A DNA stretch of 64,000 nt from Thermosipho sp. (in: thermotogales) (GTDB lineage: Bacteria > Thermotogota > Thermotogae > Thermotogales > Fervidobacteriaceae), in the NCBI GenBank assembly GCA_030153605.1, contig JASKLO010000004.1, forward strand, positions 1-64,000. The letters are read 5' to 3'. Every line of letters starts with the position of its first letter. Position 1 is the first letter of the stretch. The notes under the pieces were generated by a model. That model ran no database searches. It was not told where the DNA came from and saw only the letters and a program-made list of their open reading frames with translations. A program made the translations under genes and the position numbers. Below are positions 1 through 8,392 of the stretch, piece by piece.

Positions 1-208
1 ATGTGAATATGAATATTTAATCCTCAAAAGCCATATTATATGACTAAATATTTTTGTTTTTCTCTCTATCTCTTACTTGACTAATTACCGGAAATCTTAA
101 GAATGATTTATCGAGCAAAATTTCACAATGAAATTAGTAATGATTTTCAATTATATAATAGCATACTAAAGAATAATTTCAATAATCAAAAATATTTTGT
201 AAAATTTT
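1..208. other. Left-edge region without a recognisable gene
   Basis: This very AT-rich stretch holds no ORF with a ribosome binding site and no convincing hairpin terminator. A TATAAT-like hexamer lies near 152-157, but no good -35 accompanies it. It lies downstream of the minus-strand CYTH gene and runs off the left edge of the window. Confidence 0.4.
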
Positions 209-790
209 TTACTTATTATTATTTTTCAGTTTTTTATATAAACATTCTATTAAATCCTTTGTATCTATATTAAATTTTTTGGCTAACCTTTCATTTGTAA
301 AGGCATTAAAATCTTTAACTTCAAAATTTTCTAAACCATATTCTTTTTCTATTTCTTCAAAATCAAATTGAGATTCAACTTCCAATAAATAATTGATATC
401 AAATTTTACACCACAATTATTTAAAAATTCATCTAAAACAATTTCAGGATCAGAATGTGGTTTTGTTATAAAATACCTTATTTTAGCTGTTAATCTAAAA
501 TTTTTCAACTCTTTTAATTTTATTATTGAATCATCAATTCCGAATTCTATTTCTTCTCTTTCAAATTTTCTTAAATCCTTTTTGATAGCAATAACCCAAT
601 TTTTATTTAATTTATCATCAAATGTTAATCTTAATCTAAATTTTTTAAAACCCAATAATCTTTCATCAGTTATAAAACCTGGTTTATCAATATACCATTG
701 AATTACACCGATTTTTAGAATACTACTTCTTATTAATTTTTCAACTAAATCTTTGGGGATTAAATATTTCTTTTCTCTTTCAATTTTCAT
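209..790 (-). CDS. CYTH-domain (triphosphate tunnel) protein
   Basis: The 193-residue protein opens with an ExExK signature (EREKK, residues 4-8), the hallmark of the CYTH superfamily (class IV adenylate cyclase, thiamine triphosphatase, inorganic triphosphatase). Alternating charged strands follow, such as FRLRL, WVIAIKKD, EREEIEF and LLEVES, as expected for a tunnel of eight beta strands binding triphosphate and metal. The start has an AAAGGTG site 6 bases upstream. It overlaps the end of the upstream membrane-protein gene by 11 bases, so the two are probably co-transcribed. Substrate cannot be told from sequence; a triphosphatase is more likely than a cyclase. No signal peptide, so cytoplasmic. 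Confidence 0.75.
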   Translation of the reverse strand: MKIEREKKYLIPKDLVEKLIRSSILKIGVIQWYIDKPGFITDERLLGFKKFRLRLTFDDKLNKNWVIAIKKDLRKFEREEIEFGIDDSIIKLKELKNFRLTAKIRYFITKPHSDPEIVLDEFLNNCGVKFDINYLLEVESQFDFEEIEKEYGLENFEVKDFNAFTNERLAKKFNIDTKDLIECLYKKLKNNNK

Positions 791-1256
791 TTTTCACCTT
801 TTTTGTTAAGATAAATTTTTTAAATTCTTGTGTTAAAGAATAAAAAAAGTATAATGAATATATTCCCAATGTAATCAATGAAAAAAAGATCATTCTTAAA
901 ATTGATTTTTTAGAACCAATTATTATCAACAACAACTTCAAATAAAATAAGGTTAAAATAAAAGAAAAAATCTGAGCTAATATCCATGTTAAGTAAGAAT
1001 TTGTCAAATATAAAGGAAGAAGAGAAAACAAATCAATTGCTAATATTCCAAAGAATATTGGAAACAAATTAGCTATTTTTGATTGTTTTAAATAAAAAGA
1101 AAATAAAAAGAGTAATAGGTTGAAAAATATCACTGAAAGACCTATAAAAATATCAGAAATTGTTAAATTTACAAAATATAAAACGTTGCCTAATACAGAA
1201 AACAAAATAAAAATTATTACCGTAAAATCGAGTATTTTTATAATATCACCTTCCAT
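780..1256 (-). CDS. Small polytopic membrane protein of unknown function
   Basis: Not recognised. The product is about 155 residues with four or five hydrophobic segments and almost no polar loops. It precedes the CYTH gene in a two-gene unit. The ATG at 1271 lies at or before the transcription start predicted from the promoter at 1276-1304, so it is unlikely to be used. The ATG at 1256 is given here. A purine-rich GGAAGGTGAT motif (1254-1245) sits downstream of that ATG and 7 bases before an ATA codon at 1241, so translation may really begin at ATA and yield a protein starting MKILDF. Confidence 0.5.
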   Translation of the reverse strand: MEGDIIKILDFTVIIFILFSVLGNVLYFVNLTISDIFIGLSVIFFNLLLFLFSFYLKQSKIANLFPIFFGILAIDLFSLLPLYLTNSYLTWILAQIFSFILTLFYLKLLLIIIGSKKSILRMIFFSLITLGIYSLYFFYSLTQEFKKFILTKKVKNEN

Positions 1257-1275
1257 AAATACTTTATTCATCTAT

Positions 1276-1304
1276 CTTATACCATAAATTTTAGATTTTT
1301 TCAA
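1276..1304 (-). promoter_or_regulatory. Sigma-70-type promoter for the membrane protein/CYTH pair
   Basis: On the minus strand TTGAAA (1304-1299), a 17-base spacer and TATAAG (1281-1276) form a good promoter. Its -35 box overlaps the T-tract of the fabD terminator. Confidence 0.6.
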
Positions 1305-1338
1305 AAAAAAAACCACCCCTGAATTTTTAAAGGGTGGT
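1303..1338 (-). terminator. Rho-independent terminator of the fab operon
   Basis: A perfect 7-bp stem ACCACCC/GGGTGGT (1338-1332 with 1318-1312) is followed on the minus strand by a run of nine T (1311-1303). It lies about 30 bases past the fabD stop. Confidence 0.85.
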
Positions 1339-1368
1339 ATAATCAATCAAGATAAAATAAAATTTAAA

Positions 1369-2256
1369 CTATTTAACACTTTCAAATTCCAAACTTGAAA
1401 AATGTTTAATATTTAACCCTTCTCTTTTTAACATATTTGATAGTACATTTTTAGGTCCAACCTCAATAAAACTTGACACACCTAAATCAACCATTCTTTT
1501 AATTGATTGATACCAATAAACGGGACCAGAAATTTGTTCAAGCAGATAATGCTTCAATTCAACAGGATCAGAAGTTTCACGGCCAGTACTATTTAAAACA
1601 ATTGGATATTTTGGGGTTTTAAATCTAATTTGTTCAACTTCACGGGCCATTTTTTCTTTAGCACTTTCTAAATACGGCGTATGAAATGGTCCGGAAACAA
1701 CTAGTTCAGTTGCTCTTATACCATTTATTTTACAATCCTCAATAAATTTCAATATTGAATTTTTTAGTCCACTTACAACAGTTTGAGTGGAGGAATTGTA
1801 ATTTGCAACATATAATCCTTCGTAATTTTTTACAATTTTTTCAACTTCCTCGGGCTTTACTTTTAAAACTGCAGCCATACTTCCTTTTCCAGGTTCAATA
1901 GCTTCAGAAATGTATTCTCCTCTTTTGCGTACCAAATAAATACCCGTTTCAAAATCATAAACACCTGCAACAGCAAAAGCTGTATATTCGCCTAAACTGT
2001 GTCCTGCAACAATGTCCGGAAAAATCCCATTACCTTCTAAATACTTATAAGCCACAAAACTTGCCAAAAATATTGCAGGCTGGGCATTTTTAGTCAATTT
2101 TAAAAATTCCTCATCGCCATCCATAATATTAACTAAATCCAAATTCAAAATTTTTTGTGCTTTTTCGCTATATTCTTCCCAATCAGGATATGTTGAAAAA
2201 TCTTTTGCCATACCTGAATATTGAGAACCTTGCCCTGGAAATAAAAATGCTTTCAT
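1369..2256 (-). CDS. fabD: Malonyl-CoA:ACP transacylase FabD
   Basis: FabD moves malonyl from CoA to the acyl carrier protein to supply chain-extender units. The 295-residue length is typical. GQGSQ is at 8-12, the nucleophile Ser87 sits in GHSLGEY (85-91), and His192 lies in PFHTP, giving the Ser-His pair. An RKR motif near residue 110 fits the malonyl-binding Arg. It is the last gene of fabF-fabZ-fabK-bioY-fabD. Its ATG overlaps the bioY stop as ATGA, and GGAGG lies 7 bases upstream. A terminator follows. Confidence 0.96.
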   Translation of the reverse strand: MKAFLFPGQGSQYSGMAKDFSTYPDWEEYSEKAQKILNLDLVNIMDGDEEFLKLTKNAQPAIFLASFVAYKYLEGNGIFPDIVAGHSLGEYTAFAVAGVYDFETGIYLVRKRGEYISEAIEPGKGSMAAVLKVKPEEVEKIVKNYEGLYVANYNSSTQTVVSGLKNSILKFIEDCKINGIRATELVVSGPFHTPYLESAKEKMAREVEQIRFKTPKYPIVLNSTGRETSDPVELKHYLLEQISGPVYWYQSIKRMVDLGVSSFIEVGPKNVLSNMLKREGLNIKHFSSLEFESVK

Positions 2257-2759
2257 TGTTTCACCTCCAAATTGTATAACTTTTCTGAAACTAAAATTCC
2301 AATAATCATTTTTAGAAAATCAATTCCAATAAAAGGTAAAACACCAACCACTATTGCTTTTTTTAAACTTTCCAAGTAGAAAGATAAGAACAATGCTCCA
2401 AAACAATAAATAACTAATAATCCTAAGGTTCCCAAAAATACTTTTAAAACAAAATTATTTTTAGAAAACGCTACTATCATTGCAGTCAAAGGAAAAGATA
2501 ATAAATAACCTCCTGTTGGGCCTAATAAATGTGCTAAGCCACTTGTAAAATTGGTAAAAACAGGAAAGCCAATTATACCCATTAAAAGATAAATTAATTG
2601 AGTAAAAAAAGCATTTTTAGGTTCAAGATAATAACCTGTCAAAAAAATCATTAAAACTTGCAAAGTTATTGGAACATTTCCAATTGGAATCGAAATCTGT
2701 GCTCCAACAATTGTTAATGAAACAAAGATAGCAATTTTTGCTATATCCTGAGCTTTCAG
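2253..2759 (-). CDS. bioY: Biotin transporter substrate-binding protein BioY
   Basis: BioY is the membrane S-component that binds biotin, alone or with an ECF energy module. Translated from CTG at 2759, the 168-residue product has the family N-terminus (MKAQDIAKIAIF, then GAQISIPIGNVPITLQV) and five or six membrane segments, with GPTGGYLL in the middle. The first conventional start (TTG at 2663) would remove 32 conserved residues. GGAGGT (2771-2766) lies 7 bases before the CTG, and CTG overlaps the fabK stop as CTGA. No other start codon fits. Placement inside the fab operon makes sense because acetyl-CoA carboxylase, which makes malonyl-CoA, needs biotin. Confidence 0.88.
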   Translation of the reverse strand: MKAQDIAKIAIFVSLTIVGAQISIPIGNVPITLQVLMIFLTGYYLEPKNAFFTQLIYLLMGIIGFPVFTNFTSGLAHLLGPTGGYLLSFPLTAMIVAFSKNNFVLKVFLGTLGLLVIYCFGALFLSFYLESLKKAIVVGVLPFIGIDFLKMIIGILVSEKLYNLEVKQ

Positions 2760-3688
2760 AAACTTACCTCCTTTAATTTTATTACTGTTTCTTTAAATTC
2801 TTGAATAATATCCTCAATGATTTCTTTTACACTTTTCAATTGTTCAATTAACCCTGTAGATTGACCTGCCATAAAAGAACCTTCATTTATATTTCCTTCT
2901 AAAACAGCTTTTCTTAAACTACCAACTAATATATTTTCAGCCTCCTCAGGACTAGAAACTTCTAATTCCCTTACCTTTTTAGCAAATTTAGTTTTTATAA
3001 CCCTAGCTGAATGTCCTAAACTTGCTCCAGTTACAACTGTATCTCTTATCCCAGATTTTAATATAAGCTGTTTGAAATTTTCATGAGTATCAGCTTCTTT
3101 ACTTGCAATAAATCTGGTGCCCATTTGAATTCCCTCGGCTCCTAATGCAAAAGCTGCAGCCATACCTCTTCCATCAACAATTCCTCCAGCTGCTATTACT
3201 GGCACACTAACTTTTCTTGAAACTGCATTAACTAAAACAAAAGTTGTTATTTCACCGATATGTCCTCCTGATTCCATACCTTCAGCAATAATTGCATCTG
3301 CACCACTTCTTTCTACCATTCTAGCCAAATTATCTGAAGCAACCACTGGAACAACTTTTATTCCACTTTCTTTTAAACTCTTGATATATTTTGTTGGATT
3401 TCCGGCACCAAATGTAACAACAGGTACTCTTTTTTCTATTACCGTCTCAACCAATTCATCCGCATATGGTGAAACAAGAATTATATTAACACCAAAAGGT
3501 TTATCAGTTAAATTTCTTATTTCATCAATTGCCTTTTCAAGATCTTTTTTTCTCATAGGCCCTGCACCAATAATTCCCAATCCACCAGCTTCAGAAACAG
3601 CAGCTGCTAATTTTGGAGTACCTGCCCAAGACATTCCTCCCATAATAATTGGGTATTTTATTCCAAATAATTCACAAATTCTATTCAT
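2756..3688 (-). CDS. fabK: Enoyl-ACP reductase FabK (FMN-dependent)
   Basis: FabK reduces the trans-2-enoyl-ACP made by FabZ, completing the elongation cycle. It is the flavoprotein alternative to FabI. The protein begins MNRICELFGIKYPIIMGGMSW, typical of the nitronate-monooxygenase/FabK TIM barrel, with GGLGIIGAG, a phosphate-binding AEGMESGGHIG segment and AAGGIVDGRG. The ATG at 3688 is chosen over 3706 because AGGGG lies 7 bases upstream and it follows fabZ without overlap. Sequence alone does not fully separate FabK from nitronate monooxygenase, but the fab operon context does. Confidence 0.9.
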   Translation of the reverse strand: MNRICELFGIKYPIIMGGMSWAGTPKLAAAVSEAGGLGIIGAGPMRKKDLEKAIDEIRNLTDKPFGVNIILVSPYADELVETVIEKRVPVVTFGAGNPTKYIKSLKESGIKVVPVVASDNLARMVERSGADAIIAEGMESGGHIGEITTFVLVNAVSRKVSVPVIAAGGIVDGRGMAAAFALGAEGIQMGTRFIASKEADTHENFKQLILKSGIRDTVVTGASLGHSARVIKTKFAKKVRELEVSSPEEAENILVGSLRKAVLEGNINEGSFMAGQSTGLIEQLKSVKEIIEDIIQEFKETVIKLKEVSF

Positions 3689-3692
3689 TTTT

Positions 3693-4100
3693 TCACCCCT
3701 TAACACCCAACATTAACTGAGCTTTTGCAACTAATTTATCTTTCACAAAAGCTTTTGCATCTACCCAAACAACGTTTTGCCTCTTATCTTTTAATTTTAT
3801 CTCATACCTAAGAACGCAATCAGGTCTTACTTCAGCTTTAAACCTTGCAGAATCTATTCCTAAAAAAAGTGGTATTTCGTTTCCTTTCAATAACATTAAG
3901 CCGGCTGCCTGTGCCATACCTTCTATAATATACACTCCAGGATAAATTGGATAATCTGGAAAATGACCTTTAAATACCGGATTATCAATTTCAATCTTTT
4001 TTTCTGCAATTATGTAATCTTCACCTTTTTCAATAACTCTATCAACCAAAAGTATTGGATCACGATGTGGTAAAATCTTTTTTATTTCTTCAATGTCCAT
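3693..4100 (-). CDS. fabZ: 3-hydroxyacyl-ACP dehydratase FabZ
   Basis: FabZ dehydrates 3-hydroxyacyl-ACP. The 135-residue hot-dog protein has LPHRDPILLVDRV near the N-terminus, catalytic His46 in GHFPDYPIYPG and Glu60 in EGMAQ. The ATG at 4100 is preferred because GGGAGG inside the fabF tail is 10 bases away. The ATG at 4109 would be one base from the same site. It starts one base after the fabF stop, so translation is probably coupled. Confidence 0.95.
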   Translation of the reverse strand: MDIEEIKKILPHRDPILLVDRVIEKGEDYIIAEKKIEIDNPVFKGHFPDYPIYPGVYIIEGMAQAAGLMLLKGNEIPLFLGIDSARFKAEVRPDCVLRYEIKLKDKRQNVVWVDAKAFVKDKLVAKAQLMLGVKG

Positions 4101-4101
4101 A

Positions 4102-5328
4102 TTATTCATACCTCCCAATAACTACACTTGCATTATGTCCCCCAAATCCAAATGAGTTTTTAATGAAGTTTTTTATACTTGCTTCTCTGGTTTCCTTTAC
4201 TAAATTCAATTTTGATGCAAATTCATCTGGTTTAATCAAATTTGGCATTCCGTGAACAAAGTTTTTATTCATTTCAATAACTGCAGCTACTGTTTCAACA
4301 GCTCCCGCTGCCCCAAGAAGATGACCTGTTAAAGATTTTGTAGAATTAACTAATATTTTACTATCACCAAAAACCTTAAGAATAGCTTTTGCTTCAAGTT
4401 CATCACCAACTGGAGTACTTGTAGCATGACAACTAACAAGGTCAATATCTTCAGGAGATAATCTAGCATCTTCTATAGCCATCTTCATAACATCTGATGA
4501 GCCGTTAGCCTCTGGGTCAGGAGCACTAAAATGGTAGGCATCGTCATTCATTGCAAATCCCTTAACTTCGCCAAAAATATTAGCTTTTCTATTTTTTGCA
4601 AATTCATCAAACTCTAATACCAAAGCACCTGCACCTTCAGACATTACAAATCCATCTCTATCTATATCAAAAGGCCTAGAAGCTTCTTTAGGACTATCAT
4701 TTCTCGTTGAAAGGGCTCTCATAGAAGCAAAACCTGCGATTGGCAATGGAGCAATTGTAGCTTCACTACCGCCAACTATGGCAACATCTGCATATCCATG
4801 CCTGATTAACATTGTTCCTATAGCAATGGCATGTACAGAACTTGCACAAGCACTTACAGGTGTAAAATTAGGACCCTTTAATCCATATACCATTGAAATA
4901 ACTCCACTTGCCATATTAGCTAAAAGCATAGGAATCATAAATGGACTTACCCGAGAAGGGCCTTTTTCCCTTAAAACTTCATCTTGTTCCTTAATAGTTA
5001 AATATCCACCCATTCCTGATGCAAAAATAACAGCAACTCTCTTTTCAATACCTTCAAAATTTATCTCGGAATTTTCTATAGCTTCTTTGGCAGCAACTAA
5101 TGCAAATTGAGTATACCTATCAATTCTTTTTGCAAGTTTTCTGTCAATATAATCTGAAGGATTAAAATCTTTTACTTCACCTGCAATTTTCACTGGAAGT
5201 TCTTCAGGATTAAAACTTGAAATTTTATCAATACCTATCTTCATATTTTTCAAAGAATCCTCAAATTCTAACACATTTTTTGCAATAGGATTAATCGTAC
5301 CCAAACCAGTAATTACAACTCTCCTCAT
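4102..5328 (-). CDS. fabF: 3-oxoacyl-ACP synthase II FabF
   Basis: FabF condenses malonyl-ACP with acyl-ACP. At 408 residues it has the Cys-His-His triad: Cys161 in SACASS, His301 in SCHATSTPVGD and His336 in SLTGHLLGAAG. The ending FGFGGHNASVV is a family signature. It is the first gene of the operon. GGAGG is 7 bases before the ATG and a strong promoter lies upstream. FabH, FabG and the Acc subunits are not in the window; the carrier protein is at 46270. Confidence 0.97.
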   Translation of the reverse strand: MRRVVITGLGTINPIAKNVLEFEDSLKNMKIGIDKISSFNPEELPVKIAGEVKDFNPSDYIDRKLAKRIDRYTQFALVAAKEAIENSEINFEGIEKRVAVIFASGMGGYLTIKEQDEVLREKGPSRVSPFMIPMLLANMASGVISMVYGLKGPNFTPVSACASSVHAIAIGTMLIRHGYADVAIVGGSEATIAPLPIAGFASMRALSTRNDSPKEASRPFDIDRDGFVMSEGAGALVLEFDEFAKNRKANIFGEVKGFAMNDDAYHFSAPDPEANGSSDVMKMAIEDARLSPEDIDLVSCHATSTPVGDELEAKAILKVFGDSKILVNSTKSLTGHLLGAAGAVETVAAVIEMNKNFVHGMPNLIKPDEFASKLNLVKETREASIKNFIKNSFGFGGHNASVVIGRYE

Positions 5329-5359
5329 TTAATCACCTCCAAAAAATACCCTCTTAAAA

Positions 5360-5388
5360 ATTATATCAATTTAACTTTCTTAAGTCAA
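5360..5388 (-). promoter_or_regulatory. Strong promoter of the fab operon
   Basis: On the minus strand TTGACT (5388-5383), a 17-base spacer and a perfect TATAAT (5365-5360) lie 32 bases before fabF. No obvious palindromic operator for a fatty-acid regulator was seen around it. Confidence 0.8.
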
Positions 5389-5427
5389 GTAAACTTTTTC
5401 TTGTGCTAAAGTACTACTTTTTAATGA

Positions 5428-5433
5428 TATAAT
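5428..5433 (+). promoter_or_regulatory. Extended -10 of the beta-glucosidase gene
   Basis: TATAAT is preceded by TGA (5425-5427), an extended -10 arrangement. The best -35 candidate, TTGTGC at 5401-5406, is 21 bases away and therefore poor. The start codon is 33 bases downstream. Confidence 0.5.
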
Positions 5434-5466
5434 ATTTTTGAGAAATAACAAAAAGGAGGTAATAGA

Positions 5467-6786
5467 ATGAACATAAAACGAAGTGATTTCCCTAAAGATT
5501 TTATTTTTGGAACAGCTACTGCTGCTTACCAAATCGAAGGAGCAGTAAACGAAGATGGTAGAGAACCATCTATTTGGGATGTATTTTCACATACGCCAGG
5601 AAAAGTCAAAAATATGGAAAATGGTGATATTGCTTGTGATCATTATCATAAATATAAAGAAGACATTGAAATAATGAAAGAAATTGGTTTAGATGCTTAC
5701 AGATTTTCCATATCATGGCCTCGCGTTCTCTCAAAAGGAAAAATTAAAAATCACAAAGGAATTGATTTTTATAACCGATTAATTGATGAATTATTAAAAA
5801 ATGATATTATCCCATTTATTACTCTTTATCACTGGGATTTACCATACTACCTTTATGAAAAAGGAGGTTGGCTAAATCCCGATATAGCTCTTTATTTTCA
5901 AGACTATGCAGCCCTTGCTTTTGAAACATTTGGTGATAGAGTAAAAAATTGGATAACATTAAATGAACCTTGGTGCTCTTCTTTTTTAGGATATTATATG
6001 GGAACACACGCACCTGGACACAAAAATATTAACGAAGCTTTTATTGCGGCTCATAATCTTTTACGAGCTCATGGTTATGCAGTAAAAGTTTTTAGAGAAA
6101 TTATTAAAGATGGTCAAATTGGAATTACAAACGTCGTATCCAAAATAGAACCTGCTGAAGAAAATGAAGAAGATTTTCAGGTTGCGATTTTGGTGGATGA
6201 ATTTGTTAATGGATGGTTCCATGATCCAATAGTATTTGGAAAATATCCTGAAAATGCTAAATCGCTTATTAAACAATTAGGAATTAATATACCTGAAAAT
6301 GATATGGATGTTATTTCTCAACCTATTGACTTTTTTGGAGTAAATTATTATTCAAGACAATTAGTTAAATACTCTCCTTATAATCCTCTCATGTTTAAAC
6401 ATGTTGAAGGTGAGCTTCCAAAAACTGAGATGGGTTGGGAAATATATCCAAAAGGATTATACGATATGCTTAGAAAATTGAATCAAAGATATGGTTTGCC
6501 ACTTTATATTACAGAAAATGGAATGGCTGGTCCTGATCAATTAATAAATAATACTGTAAACGATTATTACAGAATTGATTATCTAGAAAAACATTTTCAA
6601 CAAGCATTACTGGCTATAAATAATGGAATTAATTTAAAAGGCTACTTTATTTGGTCATTACTTGATAATTTCGAATGGGCCGAAGGATACTCTAAAAGAT
6701 TTGGAATAGTATATGTTGATTACGAAACACAAAAAAGGTACCTCAAAAAAAGCGCATTGTGGCTAAAAGATTTCCTTAGTAAATAA
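5467..6786 (+). CDS. bglA: Family 1 beta-glucosidase
   Basis: A GH1 retaining glycosidase of 439 residues that releases terminal beta-D-glucose (often also galactose) from cellobiose-type oligosaccharides. Glu167 in TLNEPW is the acid/base and Glu350 in LYITENG the nucleophile. The N-terminal FPKDFIFGTATAAYQIEGA is diagnostic and the C-terminal WSLLDNFEWAEGY forms the glucose-binding site. No signal peptide, so it is intracellular and acts on imported disaccharides. GGAGG is 7 bases before the ATG. A permease gene follows 45 bases downstream on the same strand. Confidence 0.96.
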   Translation: MNIKRSDFPKDFIFGTATAAYQIEGAVNEDGREPSIWDVFSHTPGKVKNMENGDIACDHYHKYKEDIEIMKEIGLDAYRFSISWPRVLSKGKIKNHKGIDFYNRLIDELLKNDIIPFITLYHWDLPYYLYEKGGWLNPDIALYFQDYAALAFETFGDRVKNWITLNEPWCSSFLGYYMGTHAPGHKNINEAFIAAHNLLRAHGYAVKVFREIIKDGQIGITNVVSKIEPAEENEEDFQVAILVDEFVNGWFHDPIVFGKYPENAKSLIKQLGINIPENDMDVISQPIDFFGVNYYSRQLVKYSPYNPLMFKHVEGELPKTEMGWEIYPKGLYDMLRKLNQRYGLPLYITENGMAGPDQLINNTVNDYYRIDYLEKHFQQALLAINNGINLKGYFIWSLLDNFEWAEGYSKRFGIVYVDYETQKRYLKKSALWLKDFLSK

Positions 6787-6831
6787 CTATGTAAAAAAAA
6801 TAAATAAGATGTACATAAAGGAGGGATACGT

Positions 6832-7704
6832 ATTCTCAAAGTAGTTATCTCAGGTATTGTTATGTCATTTATATTCGGCTTGTCATTTCTTTTTACAAAA
6901 AACGCTCTTGATTATACTAGTCCAATGAATTTTATTGCTATTAGATTTACATTTGCAAGTTTATTCATGATTATATTGTATTTTTTTAATCTAATTAAAC
7001 TTGAAAAAAAGCATTACTATAAATTATTCATTGTTGCACTTTTTCAACCTATTTTATATTTCATCTTTGAAACTTCTGGATTGGTATATGTGCCTTCATC
7101 TGAAGCAGGTATTTTAATTGCAACAATTCCTATTTTTATAACATTTCTTTCACCAATAATTCTAAAAGAAAAAACACCCAAAATTAATTTGTTATTTGTT
7201 ATATTTAGCTTTTTAGGAGTCGCATTAATAGTTGGATTTAATAGTTTTAAAGGAAATTTTAAGGGAGATTTGTTAATATTAGGTGCGGTTATTTCAGCGG
7301 TATTTTATAATTTTTCTTCTAAAAAACTTTCTTCAGAATTTAAACCTCACGAAATTACTTTTTTTATGATGATAATTGGAGGTGTGTTTTTTAATATAAC
7401 TGCATTAATCAGAGGTGAATTAAATTACAAGGTTTTATTTAACCCCAGTGTTTTTATTTCTGCAATTTATCTTGGAGTTTTATCTTCTTCAATAGCTTTC
7501 TTTTTAGTAAACTTTATGCTGTCAAAGGTTTCACCAGTTCAATCTTCAATTTTTGCAAATCTTACTACGGTAATATCAGTCCTAGCAGGGGCAATTTTTA
7601 GAAAAGAAATTATTACAATAAATCATATTATTGGAATGATACTCATAATTTTCGGAATCTGGGGAGTTAATTATTTTAACTACCGTTTTTCAATAGAAAA
7701 ATAA
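6832..7704 (+). CDS. DMT-superfamily (EamA) permease
   Basis: A drug/metabolite transporter with ten predicted membrane helices in two EamA repeats. The cargo is unknown. The first conventional start (ATG 6862) cuts into helix 1. Ten more codons from ATT at 6832 give MLKVVISGIV and complete the usual amphipathic N-terminus. AAGGAGGG (6818-6825) ends 6 bases before this ATT, and no ATG, GTG or TTG is available in between. The 3' end overlaps the convergent methyltransferase gene by 25 bases. Confidence 0.8.
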   Translation: MLKVVISGIVMSFIFGLSFLFTKNALDYTSPMNFIAIRFTFASLFMIILYFFNLIKLEKKHYYKLFIVALFQPILYFIFETSGLVYVPSSEAGILIATIPIFITFLSPIILKEKTPKINLLFVIFSFLGVALIVGFNSFKGNFKGDLLILGAVISAVFYNFSSKKLSSEFKPHEITFFMMIIGGVFFNITALIRGELNYKVLFNPSVFISAIYLGVLSSSIAFFLVNFMLSKVSPVQSSIFANLTTVISVLAGAIFRKEIITINHIIGMILIIFGIWGVNYFNYRFSIEK

Positions 7705-8384
7705 ATATGTTCGGCTTCTTTAACCTTTATTTTTGAATACCGAATTTCTTTTTCAAAATCTTCAGAAATTCCACAACCTCTTATCTCTAATATTTTAAAG
7801 CCAAACTCTTCTAATGCTTCAATATCTTCTATTGAAAAGCATCTGGATTTAAAAGTTCCATATTGCGACCCAACAGTTGTAATGTGGCTTCTATCAAAGT
7901 TTTCAAGTTCTTCTTTTGTACCATATTTTTTTATTAGACGCCTCATATAATAATAACTATCAACCGTTGCAAACAAAAATCCATTTTTTGTCATCAATTT
8001 ATTTAATTTTTTAATTGTAATTTCAAGATCATCAACATAGCTCAAGACGTCGCCTTGAGCATTTATAATATCAAACTTTTTTTGTTCAGGAAATTCTTCA
8101 ATTTTTAAATTATAGTAATCAACTTTATTACCAAATTTTTCTTTAGCATAAAATAGCATTTTTTCAGAGGGTTCAACAGCCGAAACCTTATAACCCTTAT
8201 TAATGAAGAATTCTATCCAATAACCCGTACCAGTACCTACATCAAGAACCGTTTTAAAGTTTTTATCTTGAAAAGTCTCTTCCATATAAACTCCAACAGC
8301 TTTTCTTAGTGTTTTCCATAGAGGTTCATCATACATCTGATCATAAAAATGAGCTATCTTATCATAATATTGATATGATTTCAT
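7680..8384 (-). CDS. Class I SAM-dependent methyltransferase
   Basis: A 234-residue Rossmann methyltransferase. Motif I is VLDVGTGTGYWIEFF, the acidic end of strand 2 is VSAVEPSEKM, and FDIINAQGDVLSYVDD lies at the motif IV position. Substrate unknown; the fold resembles ubiE/small-molecule methyltransferases rather than an RNA enzyme. AGGTGA precedes the ATG. It ends the minus-strand group that starts at the anion permease and overlaps the permease gene on the other strand tail to tail. Confidence 0.8.
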   Translation of the reverse strand: MKSYQYYDKIAHFYDQMYDEPLWKTLRKAVGVYMEETFQDKNFKTVLDVGTGTGYWIEFFINKGYKVSAVEPSEKMLFYAKEKFGNKVDYYNLKIEEFPEQKKFDIINAQGDVLSYVDDLEITIKKLNKLMTKNGFLFATVDSYYYMRRLIKKYGTKEELENFDRSHITTVGSQYGTFKSRCFSIEDIEALEEFGFKILEIRGCGISEDFEKEIRYSKIKVKEAEHIYFSIEKR

Positions 8385-8392
8385 TCTTTCAC

